A stretch of 64,000 bases of DNA, from NCBI GenBank assembly GCA_945925985.1, contig CAMELV010000015.1, positions 1 through 64,000 of the forward strand. The letters are read 5' to 3'. The notes under the pieces are model-generated. The model was not told where the DNA came from. It saw only the letters and a program-made list of their open reading frames with translations, and did not search any database. This document shows positions 19,136 to 27,647 of this stretch, piece by piece (the first letter of the stretch is position 1; each line of letters opens with the position of its first letter). Position numbers and translations under genes: made by a program. This DNA comes from Comamonas sp. lk (lineage in GTDB: Bacteria; Pseudomonadota; Gammaproteobacteria; Burkholderiales; Burkholderiaceae_C).

Positions 19136-19557
19136 TCCTGTTCTGCGACACCTCTGCACTGGTAAAGCTCTACATCCTCGAGGATTCGAGCCGCGAAATG
19201 CAGACTCTGGCTGGCGCGGCCAGCGCGATCGCGGTCTGTCGGATTGCATGGGCAGAGATGATGGCTGCCCTGGCGCGTCGCGACCGCGAATTCCCCAACG
19301 ACGCCGTTGCGATCGAAATGGTCCGAAAACGCCTGAGAACTGACTGGCCGAGGTATGTGGTCGTTGAGGTAACTCAAGCGCTCGTGGAACTGGCCGGTGA
19401 GTATGCCGACACTTTCGCCTTGCGCGGTTACGACAGCGTGCAACTCGCGGCCGCGCGGACTTTGCAGGACATGGCGGGGGAGGAAGTTCAATTTGCCTGC
19501 TTCGACATCCGCATGGGCAAAGCGGCGCGGATGCTCGGGATGCCAGGTTCCACCTGA
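19132..19557 (+). CDS. vapC: VapC-type PIN-domain toxin
   Basis: 141-residue PIN ribonuclease. Acidic active-site residues are in place: D6 (FCDTSALVKLY), E42 (WAEMMAAL), D101 (GYDSVQLAAA) and D125 (FDIRMGKAA). VapC toxins cleave initiator tRNA, other tRNAs or rRNA; the target here is unknown. The start is a GTG overlapping the antitoxin stop. As the first genes after the tRNA they could stabilise the island. Confidence 0.93.
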   Translation: MILFCDTSALVKLYILEDSSREMQTLAGAASAIAVCRIAWAEMMAALARRDREFPNDAVAIEMVRKRLRTDWPRYVVVEVTQALVELAGEYADTFALRGYDSVQLAAARTLQDMAGEEVQFACFDIRMGKAARMLGMPGST

Positions 19558-19769
19558 TTGGGCAGTCGGAAGCCACATGGGCGCCAGGACGTGAAGAGCC
19601 TACCCGTCCGCTCTGGCTCGGCGTCTGGACGGGAGCACAGCGCACGGCCATCACCGATACCTTCCTTGACTGACAAAAAGCCACCAAATATTGGTCTTTG
19701 CTGCGATCGCAGATTTATTGTTCTCTAAGGCAGACAATTCCAACTTTAGAAAAATTCGAAACCAGTTGT

Positions 19770-21518
19770 ATGAATAGCACCCCTGCGCTCTCCTTCACTG
19801 CCCTCATGCAACAGGCGCACCCCGGCTTGCTGATGAATCTCACTCCCGACCCGGAGCAGGCCCGCCATGCGCCCAATAAGACCGCACGCCAAGTAAAGTC
19901 CGGTCATTACGTTGAGGTACGCCCGACCTCACTGCCCGCGCCCCGCTACGTCATTCACAGCCAAGCCATGTTTCAGGCATTGGGGTTGGCAGACAAGGTC
20001 GCCAGTGACCCTGCTTTTATGCAGTTCTTCACGGGTGATCTGGACTCAGGCGTGGAGGCAGCCAACGCCGACAGCTTGTCTACTGCCTTGCGCCCCAAAG
20101 GCTGGGCGACCGGCTACGCACTCAGCATTTACGGGCAGGAAATGGTGAACAACTGCCCTTTCAGAACCGGCAATGGCTACGGCGACGGACGCGCCATTTC
20201 AGTGCTGGAGGTGCTGCTTGCCGATGGGCAGCATTGGGAGTTCCAGCTCAAGGGCGGTGGCACCACCCCATATTGCCGCGGTGGTGACGGCCGTGCCGTG
20301 CTGCGCTCCAGCATCCGTGAATTTTTGGCCTCGGAAGCCATGGCGGCCCTGCGAGTGCCAAGCGCGCGGGCCCTGTGCCTCTTTGCCTCGGGCAGTGAAA
20401 CGGTGACACGTCCTTGGTATTCACCAGGTGCCAAAACCGAGGAGCCCGACCGCATGGTGGTCGAGCCGGCGGCTATCACTACCCGTGCAGCCCCTTCTTT
20501 CTTACGGGTCGGTCAAGTCGAATTGTTTGGTCGGCGGGCCAGGCACACCGCACACCCGCGTGCGCTGGCCGAGCTGGAGGCGATTTTTCTGCATGCACTC
20601 GACCGCGAATATCCAGACTTGGCCGCCGCCCTGCAGGGCCCTGAGGTCACGCTAGCGGACAAAGTTGTCGCCATGGCACGTGAGTTTGGTGTGCGTTTGT
20701 CGCATTTGGTGGCCCACTGGATTCGCGTGGGGTACTGCCAAGGCAACTTCAACAGCGACAACTGTGCATTGGGGGGGCGCACGCTGGACTACGGTCCCTT
20801 TGGTTTCATGGAAGCCTATGACCCCGCGTTTCAAATGTGGATTGGTGGCGGGGAGCATTTCGCGTTTATGAACCAGCCCAAGGCTGCAATGGTCAATTTC
20901 AAGATGTTCTGCATCGCCATGGCCCCCTTACTGGGACAGGACACCCGCGCCATTGAGGCCATGGACGCGGTGATGCAGGCGCTGCCGGACCGCATGACGG
21001 AGACTTTGCACGCCATGTGGGCACAAAAAATGGGCTTGATCGAATTTCGTGCGGAGTTATTTGCCGAGTTGCACACCCTCATGGCACAAACCCCGGTGGA
21101 CTACACGATCTTCTGGCGGGAACTGTCCAACCTACCCAAGCAGGTGGCGGACTTGCGTCCCTGCTTTTACGCCAACCGTGGGGCTTATGGCCAAGACCCA
21201 GCGGTGATGGAGGCTCGCTGGGGCGCGTGGCTGCATAAGTGGCACGCGGCATTAATGCAAGAAGGACGTGATCCCTTGGCGGTGTCGGTGGCCATGAAGC
21301 AGGTCAACCCCAAGTACATCGCAAGGGAGTGGATGCTGGTAGAGGCCTACCGCAGCGCCACGGACGCTGGGGACTTCACGCTGGTGCGGCGCCTGCACGC
21401 CTTGCTGGCAGACCCCTACAGCGAACAGTCGCCAGAACTCGCCGCGCTGTACTACACCAAGAAGCGGGATGAGTACTTTGACTTAGGCGGTACCTCGCAC
21501 TGCAGTTGCTCGTCGTAG
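19770..21518 (+). CDS. selO: Protein adenylyltransferase SelO
   Basis: 582-residue pseudokinase-fold enzyme that transfers AMP to protein hydroxyl groups (SelO/YdiU/UPF0061). The N-terminal region, KGGGTTPYCRGGDGRAVLRSSIREF, the GNFNSDNCALGGRTLDYGPFGF metal-binding region and the C-terminal KRDEYFDL are all present. The C-terminus ends HCSCSS; in selenoprotein homologues selenocysteine occupies the last of these positions, here Cys (C580). The start ATG at 19770 (MNSTPAL) is preferred to 19698 on family length; its RBS is poor. A family role in redox homeostasis is known; the trigger here is not. Confidence 0.93.
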   Translation: MNSTPALSFTALMQQAHPGLLMNLTPDPEQARHAPNKTARQVKSGHYVEVRPTSLPAPRYVIHSQAMFQALGLADKVASDPAFMQFFTGDLDSGVEAANADSLSTALRPKGWATGYALSIYGQEMVNNCPFRTGNGYGDGRAISVLEVLLADGQHWEFQLKGGGTTPYCRGGDGRAVLRSSIREFLASEAMAALRVPSARALCLFASGSETVTRPWYSPGAKTEEPDRMVVEPAAITTRAAPSFLRVGQVELFGRRARHTAHPRALAELEAIFLHALDREYPDLAAALQGPEVTLADKVVAMAREFGVRLSHLVAHWIRVGYCQGNFNSDNCALGGRTLDYGPFGFMEAYDPAFQMWIGGGEHFAFMNQPKAAMVNFKMFCIAMAPLLGQDTRAIEAMDAVMQALPDRMTETLHAMWAQKMGLIEFRAELFAELHTLMAQTPVDYTIFWRELSNLPKQVADLRPCFYANRGAYGQDPAVMEARWGAWLHKWHAALMQEGRDPLAVSVAMKQVNPKYIAREWMLVEAYRSATDAGDFTLVRRLHALLADPYSEQSPELAALYYTKKRDEYFDLGGTSHCSCSS

Positions 21519-21570
21519 AACAGGGTTTATTGCGAACCGACCCTCCAACCAACCCTCAGAAGTCAGCCCC

Positions 21571-22770
21571 TTGCTCAATCTCGGCCCCTACAAAACCCTT
21601 TTCTCTGACCGCGAACTCAAGCGCATAGTGTTGGCCTCCATCCTGCCGCGCCTGCCGGCGGGCATCAATGGCCTGTCGCTGACTTTGATGTTGCAATCGC
21701 TTTACGGCTCGTTTTCCATCGGTGGCAGCGTCAGCGCCGCCTACTTGATCGCCTTGGGCGTGGCGTCGCCTTTGTTAGGGCGATTCGTGGACCAGCGTGG
21801 CCCTCGTGCGGCCATGCTGCCGTTTGGTATTGCGCACGCCATTGCCTTAGTGCTGCTGGTGATTGCCGCGCTACAGCGGGTATCGCCGTCGCTCCTGATG
21901 GTGTTTGCGCTGTTAGCCGGGATGACGTTTCCCCCGGTATCGATGACCGTGCGTGCGATGTGGCGCAAGTCGAAATTGCCCGACGCCACGAAGCAGCTGG
22001 GGTTTGGGCTGGAGGGTGTGATCATGGAAACCATTTTTGTGTGCGGCCCCTTGATCGTCAGCTTCTTTCTGTTTTTTGAGGCCCCCGCCGTTGCATTACT
22101 GTTTTCTGCCTGCGCCACCTTGCTGGGCATTGTGCTGTTTGCGCGCTCGGGTGCGCTTGAGCGCTGGGGTGAGGTCGAACTGGGTGAGCGTCATTGGCTG
22201 GGGCCACTCAAGCTCTTGGGCGTGCGCCGTGCCTTGGTCGTCTCCATGCTGTTGGGGGCTAGTTTTGGCTTGCAGGAAATCGGCATGATGGCCGCGGCTA
22301 AAACGGCTGGCAGCCAGGCTGCTGTGGGCTGGCTGTACGCTGCCTACTCCGTCCCGTCTGCGATCGCCGGCTTGATGTACGGCACGCGCCAGTTTTCCTG
22401 GTCGCTCAACCGCCAAATGGCCTTGGGGCATGTGTGGATCGCCGTGCTGAGTTTGCTGCTGACCCAAGTGTCCTCGCTGTGGGTGTTTGCGCTAGGCTGT
22501 GCGGTGTGTGGCATGGCGGTTGGGCCGGCCATTACTGCGAGCCAGATGCAGTTAGGCAAATTGACCACGGTCGAGTACACGACCGAGGCTTTCACTTGGA
22601 GCATGACCCTGTTTATGGTGGCACTAGGCGCAGCATTTGCCTGCGGCGGCTGGCTCGTGGAGACCTATGGGGTGGGTGCGCCCATGTTCTGCGCAGCTTG
22701 TACTGCAGGTTTGGGTGCATTGATGTGTATGCGGGTGCCAGAAACATTTGCGACACCAGCGAACAGCTAG
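21571..22770 (+). CDS. MFS transporter
   Basis: 399-residue inner-membrane protein with 12 predicted helices and the MFS loop motif GRFVDQRGPRA between helices 2 and 3. No ATG with a good RBS lies at the N-terminus; the TTG at 21571 starts MLNLGPYKTLF, a normal lead-in to helix 1. It follows selO by 52 bp in the same direction. Substrate unknown; the overall look is that of a drug- or sugar-efflux MFS member. Confidence 0.85.
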   Translation: MLNLGPYKTLFSDRELKRIVLASILPRLPAGINGLSLTLMLQSLYGSFSIGGSVSAAYLIALGVASPLLGRFVDQRGPRAAMLPFGIAHAIALVLLVIAALQRVSPSLLMVFALLAGMTFPPVSMTVRAMWRKSKLPDATKQLGFGLEGVIMETIFVCGPLIVSFFLFFEAPAVALLFSACATLLGIVLFARSGALERWGEVELGERHWLGPLKLLGVRRALVVSMLLGASFGLQEIGMMAAAKTAGSQAAVGWLYAAYSVPSAIAGLMYGTRQFSWSLNRQMALGHVWIAVLSLLLTQVSSLWVFALGCAVCGMAVGPAITASQMQLGKLTTVEYTTEAFTWSMTLFMVALGAAFACGGWLVETYGVGAPMFCAACTAGLGALMCMRVPETFATPANS

Positions 22771-22813
22771 AACCTTCGCCCCCGGAAATGTTGTGACGCC
22801 CAGCGTCGTCGGC

Positions 22814-23290
22814 TCAGGCAGCGTCGAGGCCGCGTAAGCTTCCCGCATCGAGTTCGGTCAGCAGAACGCCCAGGGCCTGCGCGTTCTGCGCGTCGGTGGC
22901 GCTGTCCAACGCATCCTGTAGCACATCGCGAATATGGTCGCTCGTAACAAGTTCCATATCCCAGTCGGGGAACAGGCGCTCACGGACATCTTCCACCTCG
23001 CTCAGCAGCACGATGCTGTCATGGCGGCGGTCGGTGCGCAACCGAGCCATCAGCGCCATGACGTTGTCGCGCGGGCCTTCTAGCCACTGGAAAAAGATGC
23101 CGCTGCCGAAGACCAACATGCCCGTCACGCCATGCTCAGGGTTCCAGCGGCGCGCGGTGGCGATGATGCGCTGTACAGCGGCTTCGTCCACGTCAGGCGT
23201 GGCGCGGCTGCAATAAACCACGTTGTAAAGCGCCGGGAAGGCGGGGCCGAAACCTGGCTCGTCGCCATAGAGATGAAGAATTGAGGTCAT
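22814..23290 (-). CDS. BLUF-domain blue-light photoreceptor
   Basis: 158-residue short BLUF protein binding FAD. Flavin-pocket residues are present: Y26 (VVYCSRA), N50 (RRWNPEHGVTG), Q68 (FFQWLEG) and the tryptophan in FPDWDMEL; the spacing resembles AppA. There is no fused enzymatic domain, only a helical C-terminal tail of about 45 residues, so it must signal through a partner protein. The ATG at 23290 is chosen; the GTG at 23320 lies in a duplicated 75-bp segment (23292-23366) and is not trusted. A 20-residue N-terminal extension precedes the domain. Convergent with the MFS gene. Confidence 0.9.
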   Translation of the reverse strand: MTSILHLYGDEPGFGPAFPALYNVVYCSRATPDVDEAAVQRIIATARRWNPEHGVTGMLVFGSGIFFQWLEGPRDNVMALMARLRTDRRHDSIVLLSEVEDVRERLFPDWDMELVTSDHIRDVLQDALDSATDAQNAQALGVLLTELDAGSLRGLDAA

Positions 23291-23291
23291 G

Positions 23292-23366
23292 TATAAATCC
23301 TTGGGCGGAGTATGCGGCACAAATCAACCGCGCGTCTGCTGCCTCGGGCGTGAGACTGAGATCAGA
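23292..23366. repeat. 75-bp duplicated segment, copy A
   Basis: 70 of 75 positions match copy B at 30250-30324 (same orientation). It starts just upstream of the BLUF ATG and ends 15 bp before the IS3 fragment ORF. Its identity is unknown; no terminal inverted repeats are seen. Copy B lies directly before the displaced tRNA 3' end. Confidence 0.85.
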
Positions 23367-23381
23367 CGGCGACCAGGCTAG

Positions 23382-23756
23382 TTGCCAGCGCAGGAACAAC
23401 AGGATCGGTCCCTTGTCAATCGGCTTGGTGAAATCAGACCAACGCCAGAGAATCTTATCAAGAGGGATTTCCATACGCAGGTCCCTAATGAGAAGTGGCT
23501 GACCGATATGACGAAATTCCATACCCCGGCTGGGAAGCTAAAACTATCGCCCATGGTCGACTGCCTCGATGAATTGGTGGCCAGATGGACGATTGGCACA
23601 CGCCCGGGTGCCGAGCTGGTGAATACGATGGTGGATGGAGCTATTGAGGCGGTAGCCAAGTTCGAAAATCGGCCCGTCATTCACTCGGATCCAGGCGCCC
23701 AATATCGATGGCCCGGCTGCCTCTCACGGATACACAACGCCACGCTAATTCGATCG
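23382..23756 (+). mobile_element. IS3-family transposase fragment (middle part of OrfB)
   Basis: Residues GEIRPTPENLIKRDF, KWLTDMTKFHTPAGKL, LSPMVDCLDELV and RPVIHSDPGAQYRWPG match the rve catalytic core of IS3-group OrfB proteins, including the first two aspartates of the DDE triad. The N-terminal part and the region with the third catalytic residue are missing; similarity ends after ATLIRS at about 23756. The rest of the track ORF (to 23960) is antisense to iorA. Inactive remnant. Confidence 0.88.
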
Positions 23757-23796
23757 ACGCCGGGTCACACAAAACTTGGGACGCCTACTCGCTTTT

Positions 23797-24324
23797 TCAG
23801 CCTCGCAGGACCTGTAAGGCGAGTTCGTACGTGGCCGCGTGGTATCGGGCATAACCGGTGCAGCGGCATACGTGGGCGCCAAGAGCATCCTCGATGGCCT
23901 CGTCCAGGCGCTCCACCGGCACCGGCTGTGCCTTCAGGCGCGCGAGCAGTGCCACTGTAGCCATCACAAAGCCTGGCGTGCAATAGCCGCATTGGAAGGA
24001 GAAGTGCGCCAGAAAAGCCTGCTGCACCAATGCCAGTCCGTTTGGGCCGGAAACGCCCTCTACAGTGTCGATCAACTGGCCGTCCAGTGCACTCACCGGC
24101 GTCACACAGGCCAGCAGGGGCTCTGCTAGGGCCGTGGGCGCACTGCGAGCCAGCACCGTACAAGCTTGGCACACGCCGAGGCCACAGCAAAACTTGGTGC
24201 CGGTCAGACCAAGATCCTCATGCAGAAAGTCGATGAGCTTTAGGTCTGGCGCCACCTCTCGACACAACGACCTGCCATTGATGCACAAGTTGATCACTAG
24301 ATTAGGTGGGGTCGTAGGTGTCAT
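23797..24324 (-). CDS. iorA: Isoquinoline 1-oxidoreductase-type [2Fe-2S] subunit (IorA-like)
   Basis: 175-residue small subunit of a xanthine-oxidase-family molybdenum hydroxylase. Plant-type cluster ligands C47, C52, C55, C73 and the second cluster's C112, C115, C153, C155 (QCGYCTPGF, HVCRCTGY) are all present. It passes electrons from the molybdenum subunit to an acceptor, typically a periplasmic cytochrome in this family. The ATG overlaps the iorB stop (ATGA). No signal peptide, as the pair is co-exported through the large subunit's Tat signal. Isoquinoline is only one possible substrate; aldehydes or other N-heterocycles are as likely. Confidence 0.9.
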   Translation of the reverse strand: MTPTTPPNLVINLCINGRSLCREVAPDLKLIDFLHEDLGLTGTKFCCGLGVCQACTVLARSAPTALAEPLLACVTPVSALDGQLIDTVEGVSGPNGLALVQQAFLAHFSFQCGYCTPGFVMATVALLARLKAQPVPVERLDEAIEDALGAHVCRCTGYARYHAATYELALQVLRG

Positions 24325-27107
24325 ATGCGAGAGCTTAAGGCGGCCTTGATCTGCTCGGCCGTGATCGGAAGGCTGCGAAACCGATGGCCCGTGGCATCGG
24401 CCACGGCATTGGCCACCGCTGGCGCGATGGGGCTGAGCGCAGCCTCGGCGATGCCGCGGCTACCGGGTTCGGTAGTGGACAAAAGGTGCAGTCGAAGGTG
24501 TTTTAAGGGCACGTCCGCCGACCGGGCCACGCTGTATCGGTGCAGGTTCCAGTCCCCTTCGCCAGCACCTCCAGCGAGCGGTGGCAATTGCTCCAACAAG
24601 GCGTATCCAATGCCCATGGCCACCGCGCCCTGCACCTGCCCTTCCAACAGATCGGGCTGCAGCACCCGCCCAGCCTCCAAGTAGGACTCCACAGCCACCA
24701 CCTGGGCGGTACCGGTTGCCGAATCAATGCGTACTGCTACCAAAGCACCCGAGGGCGTGTAAAGGCTGCGTCCATAACGCGCAGACTCGAGCAGCGGCGG
24801 CTGGGTGTGCGTGCGGTAGTGGCTACGCCAGTGCGCCGCGCCAGCCAGCCGGGTGGCCAGACCGTCTAACGGTAGCGTTTCATGCCAGCCGTCCACTTGG
24901 TACTGGGCCTGCACCCAGCGCCCCTGGAAAACCGCATGTACCATGACTGCGACAGGCAGCTGCAAGACGTAGAGTCTTTGAGCCAGTTCGGCCAGGCTAA
25001 GCGGCCTCAACGCTGGTTGCCCAGGTACGTGCAGCAGGCCCGTCCGCCAAAGCGCCGTCCGGCGCAAGGCCTCCACCGGCTGCTCCCACAGGCTAGCGGC
25101 GGCGGGCAGCAAGGCGCTGTGCAAGAGCACCCGGGTAGCCTGCTCCACCACATGCACCTGGTGGTGTGCCGTTATGCAGGCACTGGAAGATAACGCAAAC
25201 GACGCGGTCCAGCGCGGGTTGTCCCACTGTGGCTGCTTGGCCGGAAGTGTCAGGTCGAACCCCAGAGAAGCCTCAAAGTGCGAGGTCGCGCCCATTTCTA
25301 CATTGGTCGCGTTGGAGCCTGCATGGCTGGCGGTGCTAATCGCCAGCACTGTCGCCGAGCCATTGCCCATATCTACACTGTTACTGCGCATCGTCAGCGC
25401 GCCATCGGGTCCGATGGCCACCTCGGCCATCACCCCGTCCACGCCCGTACCGTAGGCCTGGTTAGCCAGCGCAAAGCCAACCCCATAGAGCTTGCCGGCG
25501 GCGGCGGCTTGGGCCCGGGCGGCTGGCCGGTCTCGCCACAGTGCACTTGCAGCGGCTAGGCGGCAGATTTCCGCCAAGCCGATGGTCTGCGTCAGCGGCG
25601 CACCGGTAATGCTACGGTCGCCCTGACGAAGCGCGTTCTGGGCCCGCAGTTCGATCGGATCCCGGCCCAGGGCCTGGGCAGCTTCATCAATCAATGACTC
25701 TATCGCAAAGTGGGCCTGAGTGCCGCCAAAGCCGCGCATCGAACCTGCCAGCACACCCGCGGTGGGCAGCGTAACCGCATCAACTGCCGCGCAGTCAACG
25801 CGGTATGCGCCGGTCCCGCTGTAGGCCGCCAGTCGAGCCACATGCTGGCTGTAGTTCTCCAAGCCACCGGTGCGGAGCGTGAGCCGGCTCTCGATGGCCA
25901 GCAACTGGCCACGGCTGTCCAGTGCAATCCGTTGAATGGCCGTCGAATCCAGCTGCTTAAGGCCGACCTGGAATTGCTCGAAGCGGTCGTAGGCTAACCG
26001 CACCGCGCGCTGGCCCCGCTGCGAAGCATAGGCCGCTGCTAGCGCCAGCAGGAGCGGAAACATCGATATGTCGCGACCCCCGAAGCCGCCACCCGGGTAG
26101 CAGGCGTTCAGCTCGATCTGGCGCACCGGCAAGGTGCAACCCGTTGCCGAGAATAACTGCGCAATGCCAGCTATATCGCCGTTGGTGGACTGGGTGCTCA
26201 TCACTAGGTGCAGGGTCTGCCGTGGGCTATCCAGCCAGGCCAGGCCTGCCTCAGGCTCCATGAACATCGGGTCCACCACCTGGGTGTCATACTGACCATC
26301 GACCACTCGGACGTCTGGCCGCTCGAAAACCCGCCCGATTTGGTCCCTAACCCGCAGCGCATCATCGTCCACTGCTGACGGATGGCTGGCCAACGGATCG
26401 GATGGACCCTGCCCAACACGCGAGAAGAGATCTTTCCCATTTTCTGCATAACGCGTTAATCGTGTGGCGTGCGATTCGGCCCAGGATGCAGCGGGGGTCA
26501 TGACCGCATTCCCATATTGCACGACTTCGGCATTGAATTGCAGTAGGGCCTTCGCTTGTTTGAAAACATGGTGGTTGTCGAACAGCAGGATAGCCACAGG
26601 CTGGCCAAGATAGATCGGGCGGTGGCCCGGCATGACCAGTAAGCCACTGGGCCACGCCTCAGGAGATGAAAAGCCATAGGGTACTGCCACACCATCAGCC
26701 TTCAACCGATCTCCGGTGACCACGGTCAGGGGCTGCAGTTCGGCCGGCAGCATGGCCAATTTGATGCCTAGAAATGTGCGGCTGAAATCGGTGGCTCGCA
26801 ACACCAGGGCTATGCATTCGCGACTAGGCCAGCCTGGCATGTCAGCTGCGCGGAAATCGCGTGCGTAGATTTTCTGTCCGGTGACCTTTGCCTCGCCCTC
26901 GATGCGGTGACGGGCCCGGCCCGGCCCGTCGCCCCAGCCAAGCCCGGCCTGCGGCGAGGCTGCCGCTGCCAGTCGGTTCTGTAGGAGCATTACGCCGGCA
27001 GCGCCGGCCATTCGAATGAAGCTGCGCCTGGAGAGTTCAAAGTAGGGTTTCAAGGAGCTGTCGTCAGTTGCAGAAATAGATCGTTCCAACTTAGTGATGT
27101 TCTGCAT
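24321..27107 (-). CDS. iorB: Isoquinoline 1-oxidoreductase-type molybdenum-binding subunit (IorB-like)
   Basis: 928-residue large subunit. A Tat signal (SRRSFIRMAGAAGV, RR at 27-28) implies export of the folded complex to the periplasm. Molybdopterin-binding landmarks include YPGGGFGGRDISMFP, SMRGFGGTQAHFAIESLIDEAA and the active-site glutamate in RGIAEAALSP. It has the domain duplication typical of IorB/AldH-type subunits and no FAD subunit, as usual for this branch. GGGAG precedes the ATG. A degraded IS5 transposase abuts its 5' side, so its native promoter may be gone. No XdhC/MocA-type maturation gene is nearby. Confidence 0.9.
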   Translation of the reverse strand: MQNITKLERSISATDDSSLKPYFELSRRSFIRMAGAAGVMLLQNRLAAAASPQAGLGWGDGPGRARHRIEGEAKVTGQKIYARDFRAADMPGWPSRECIALVLRATDFSRTFLGIKLAMLPAELQPLTVVTGDRLKADGVAVPYGFSSPEAWPSGLLVMPGHRPIYLGQPVAILLFDNHHVFKQAKALLQFNAEVVQYGNAVMTPAASWAESHATRLTRYAENGKDLFSRVGQGPSDPLASHPSAVDDDALRVRDQIGRVFERPDVRVVDGQYDTQVVDPMFMEPEAGLAWLDSPRQTLHLVMSTQSTNGDIAGIAQLFSATGCTLPVRQIELNACYPGGGFGGRDISMFPLLLALAAAYASQRGQRAVRLAYDRFEQFQVGLKQLDSTAIQRIALDSRGQLLAIESRLTLRTGGLENYSQHVARLAAYSGTGAYRVDCAAVDAVTLPTAGVLAGSMRGFGGTQAHFAIESLIDEAAQALGRDPIELRAQNALRQGDRSITGAPLTQTIGLAEICRLAAASALWRDRPAARAQAAAAGKLYGVGFALANQAYGTGVDGVMAEVAIGPDGALTMRSNSVDMGNGSATVLAISTASHAGSNATNVEMGATSHFEASLGFDLTLPAKQPQWDNPRWTASFALSSSACITAHHQVHVVEQATRVLLHSALLPAAASLWEQPVEALRRTALWRTGLLHVPGQPALRPLSLAELAQRLYVLQLPVAVMVHAVFQGRWVQAQYQVDGWHETLPLDGLATRLAGAAHWRSHYRTHTQPPLLESARYGRSLYTPSGALVAVRIDSATGTAQVVAVESYLEAGRVLQPDLLEGQVQGAVAMGIGYALLEQLPPLAGGAGEGDWNLHRYSVARSADVPLKHLRLHLLSTTEPGSRGIAEAALSPIAPAVANAVADATGHRFRSLPITAEQIKAALSSRI

Positions 27108-27124
27108 AACCCGCTCCCGTCCCC

Positions 27125-27449
27125 CTGATTAAGGCGAACCCGCAGGACAGTGGATTTATCGGCTAGTCTGGTGAACTCGGGCAGTTGTGCAAACTCCCGG
27201 CACATGTGTACATCGAAGAAGTCCTCTTCCATGGCCTTGCTAAGACAGGGCGAACCAAAGCTGACGGGAGTGGTCGCGCAGCATGGTCTAGAGAGAAAAG
27301 GGCGAACGGTCATTCATGCCCTTGGGGGAGTAAGGCGTAATCGGCGCTACAAGTTCAGTCCGCAGCACCACACTCGCCAACTGTTCCACGAAGTCGGTAC
27401 TGCCGGTGTTCTCTACGTTAAGGCGCAGCAGTGAGGAGACTTTTTTCAT
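27125..27449 (-). pseudogene. Degenerate IS5-family transposase N-terminus
   Basis: Minus-strand reading from an ATG at 27449 gives VEQLASVVLRTELVAPITPY, then PKGMNDRSPFSL, a stop, TMLRDHSRQLWFALS, another stop and a frameshift, then AMEEDFFDVHMCREFAQL and DKSTVLRVRL. These line up by eye with the N-terminal domain of IS5-group transposases (Q..V.W..L...I.P.YPK..NGRPP, LETMLRIH..QQWF.LSDPAMEEAL, REFA.L...R.PDESTILRFRH). Two stops and a frameshift show it is dead. It ends about 17 bp before the iorB start. Confidence 0.75.
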
Positions 27450-27647
27450 GCTATGTATTTTGTAGCATCTGAGAGTTTTCTACAGGGCATAAATCGGGGA
27501 TGCGGGGCTTCCCTAGCAAATCAATAATCGTTGCCGGGCAGAGTTTACCAACGAGGACGGTGGCTAGGCGCCAGCTATTTAAGACCGACGCACTGAGTAA
27601 GAAGGGAGCATGGGTAGAGACCGCCGACCGACATTTATACTGTCGTC

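Noticed and set aside
23382-23960. Whole 192-codon ORF as a transposase gene
   Set aside because: Only the part to about 23756 resembles IS3 OrfB; the rest is antisense to iorA.
27050-27313. 87-codon ORF as an intact small gene
   Set aside because: It is one frame of a degenerate IS5 transposase that runs on into the iorB start region in the wrong frame.
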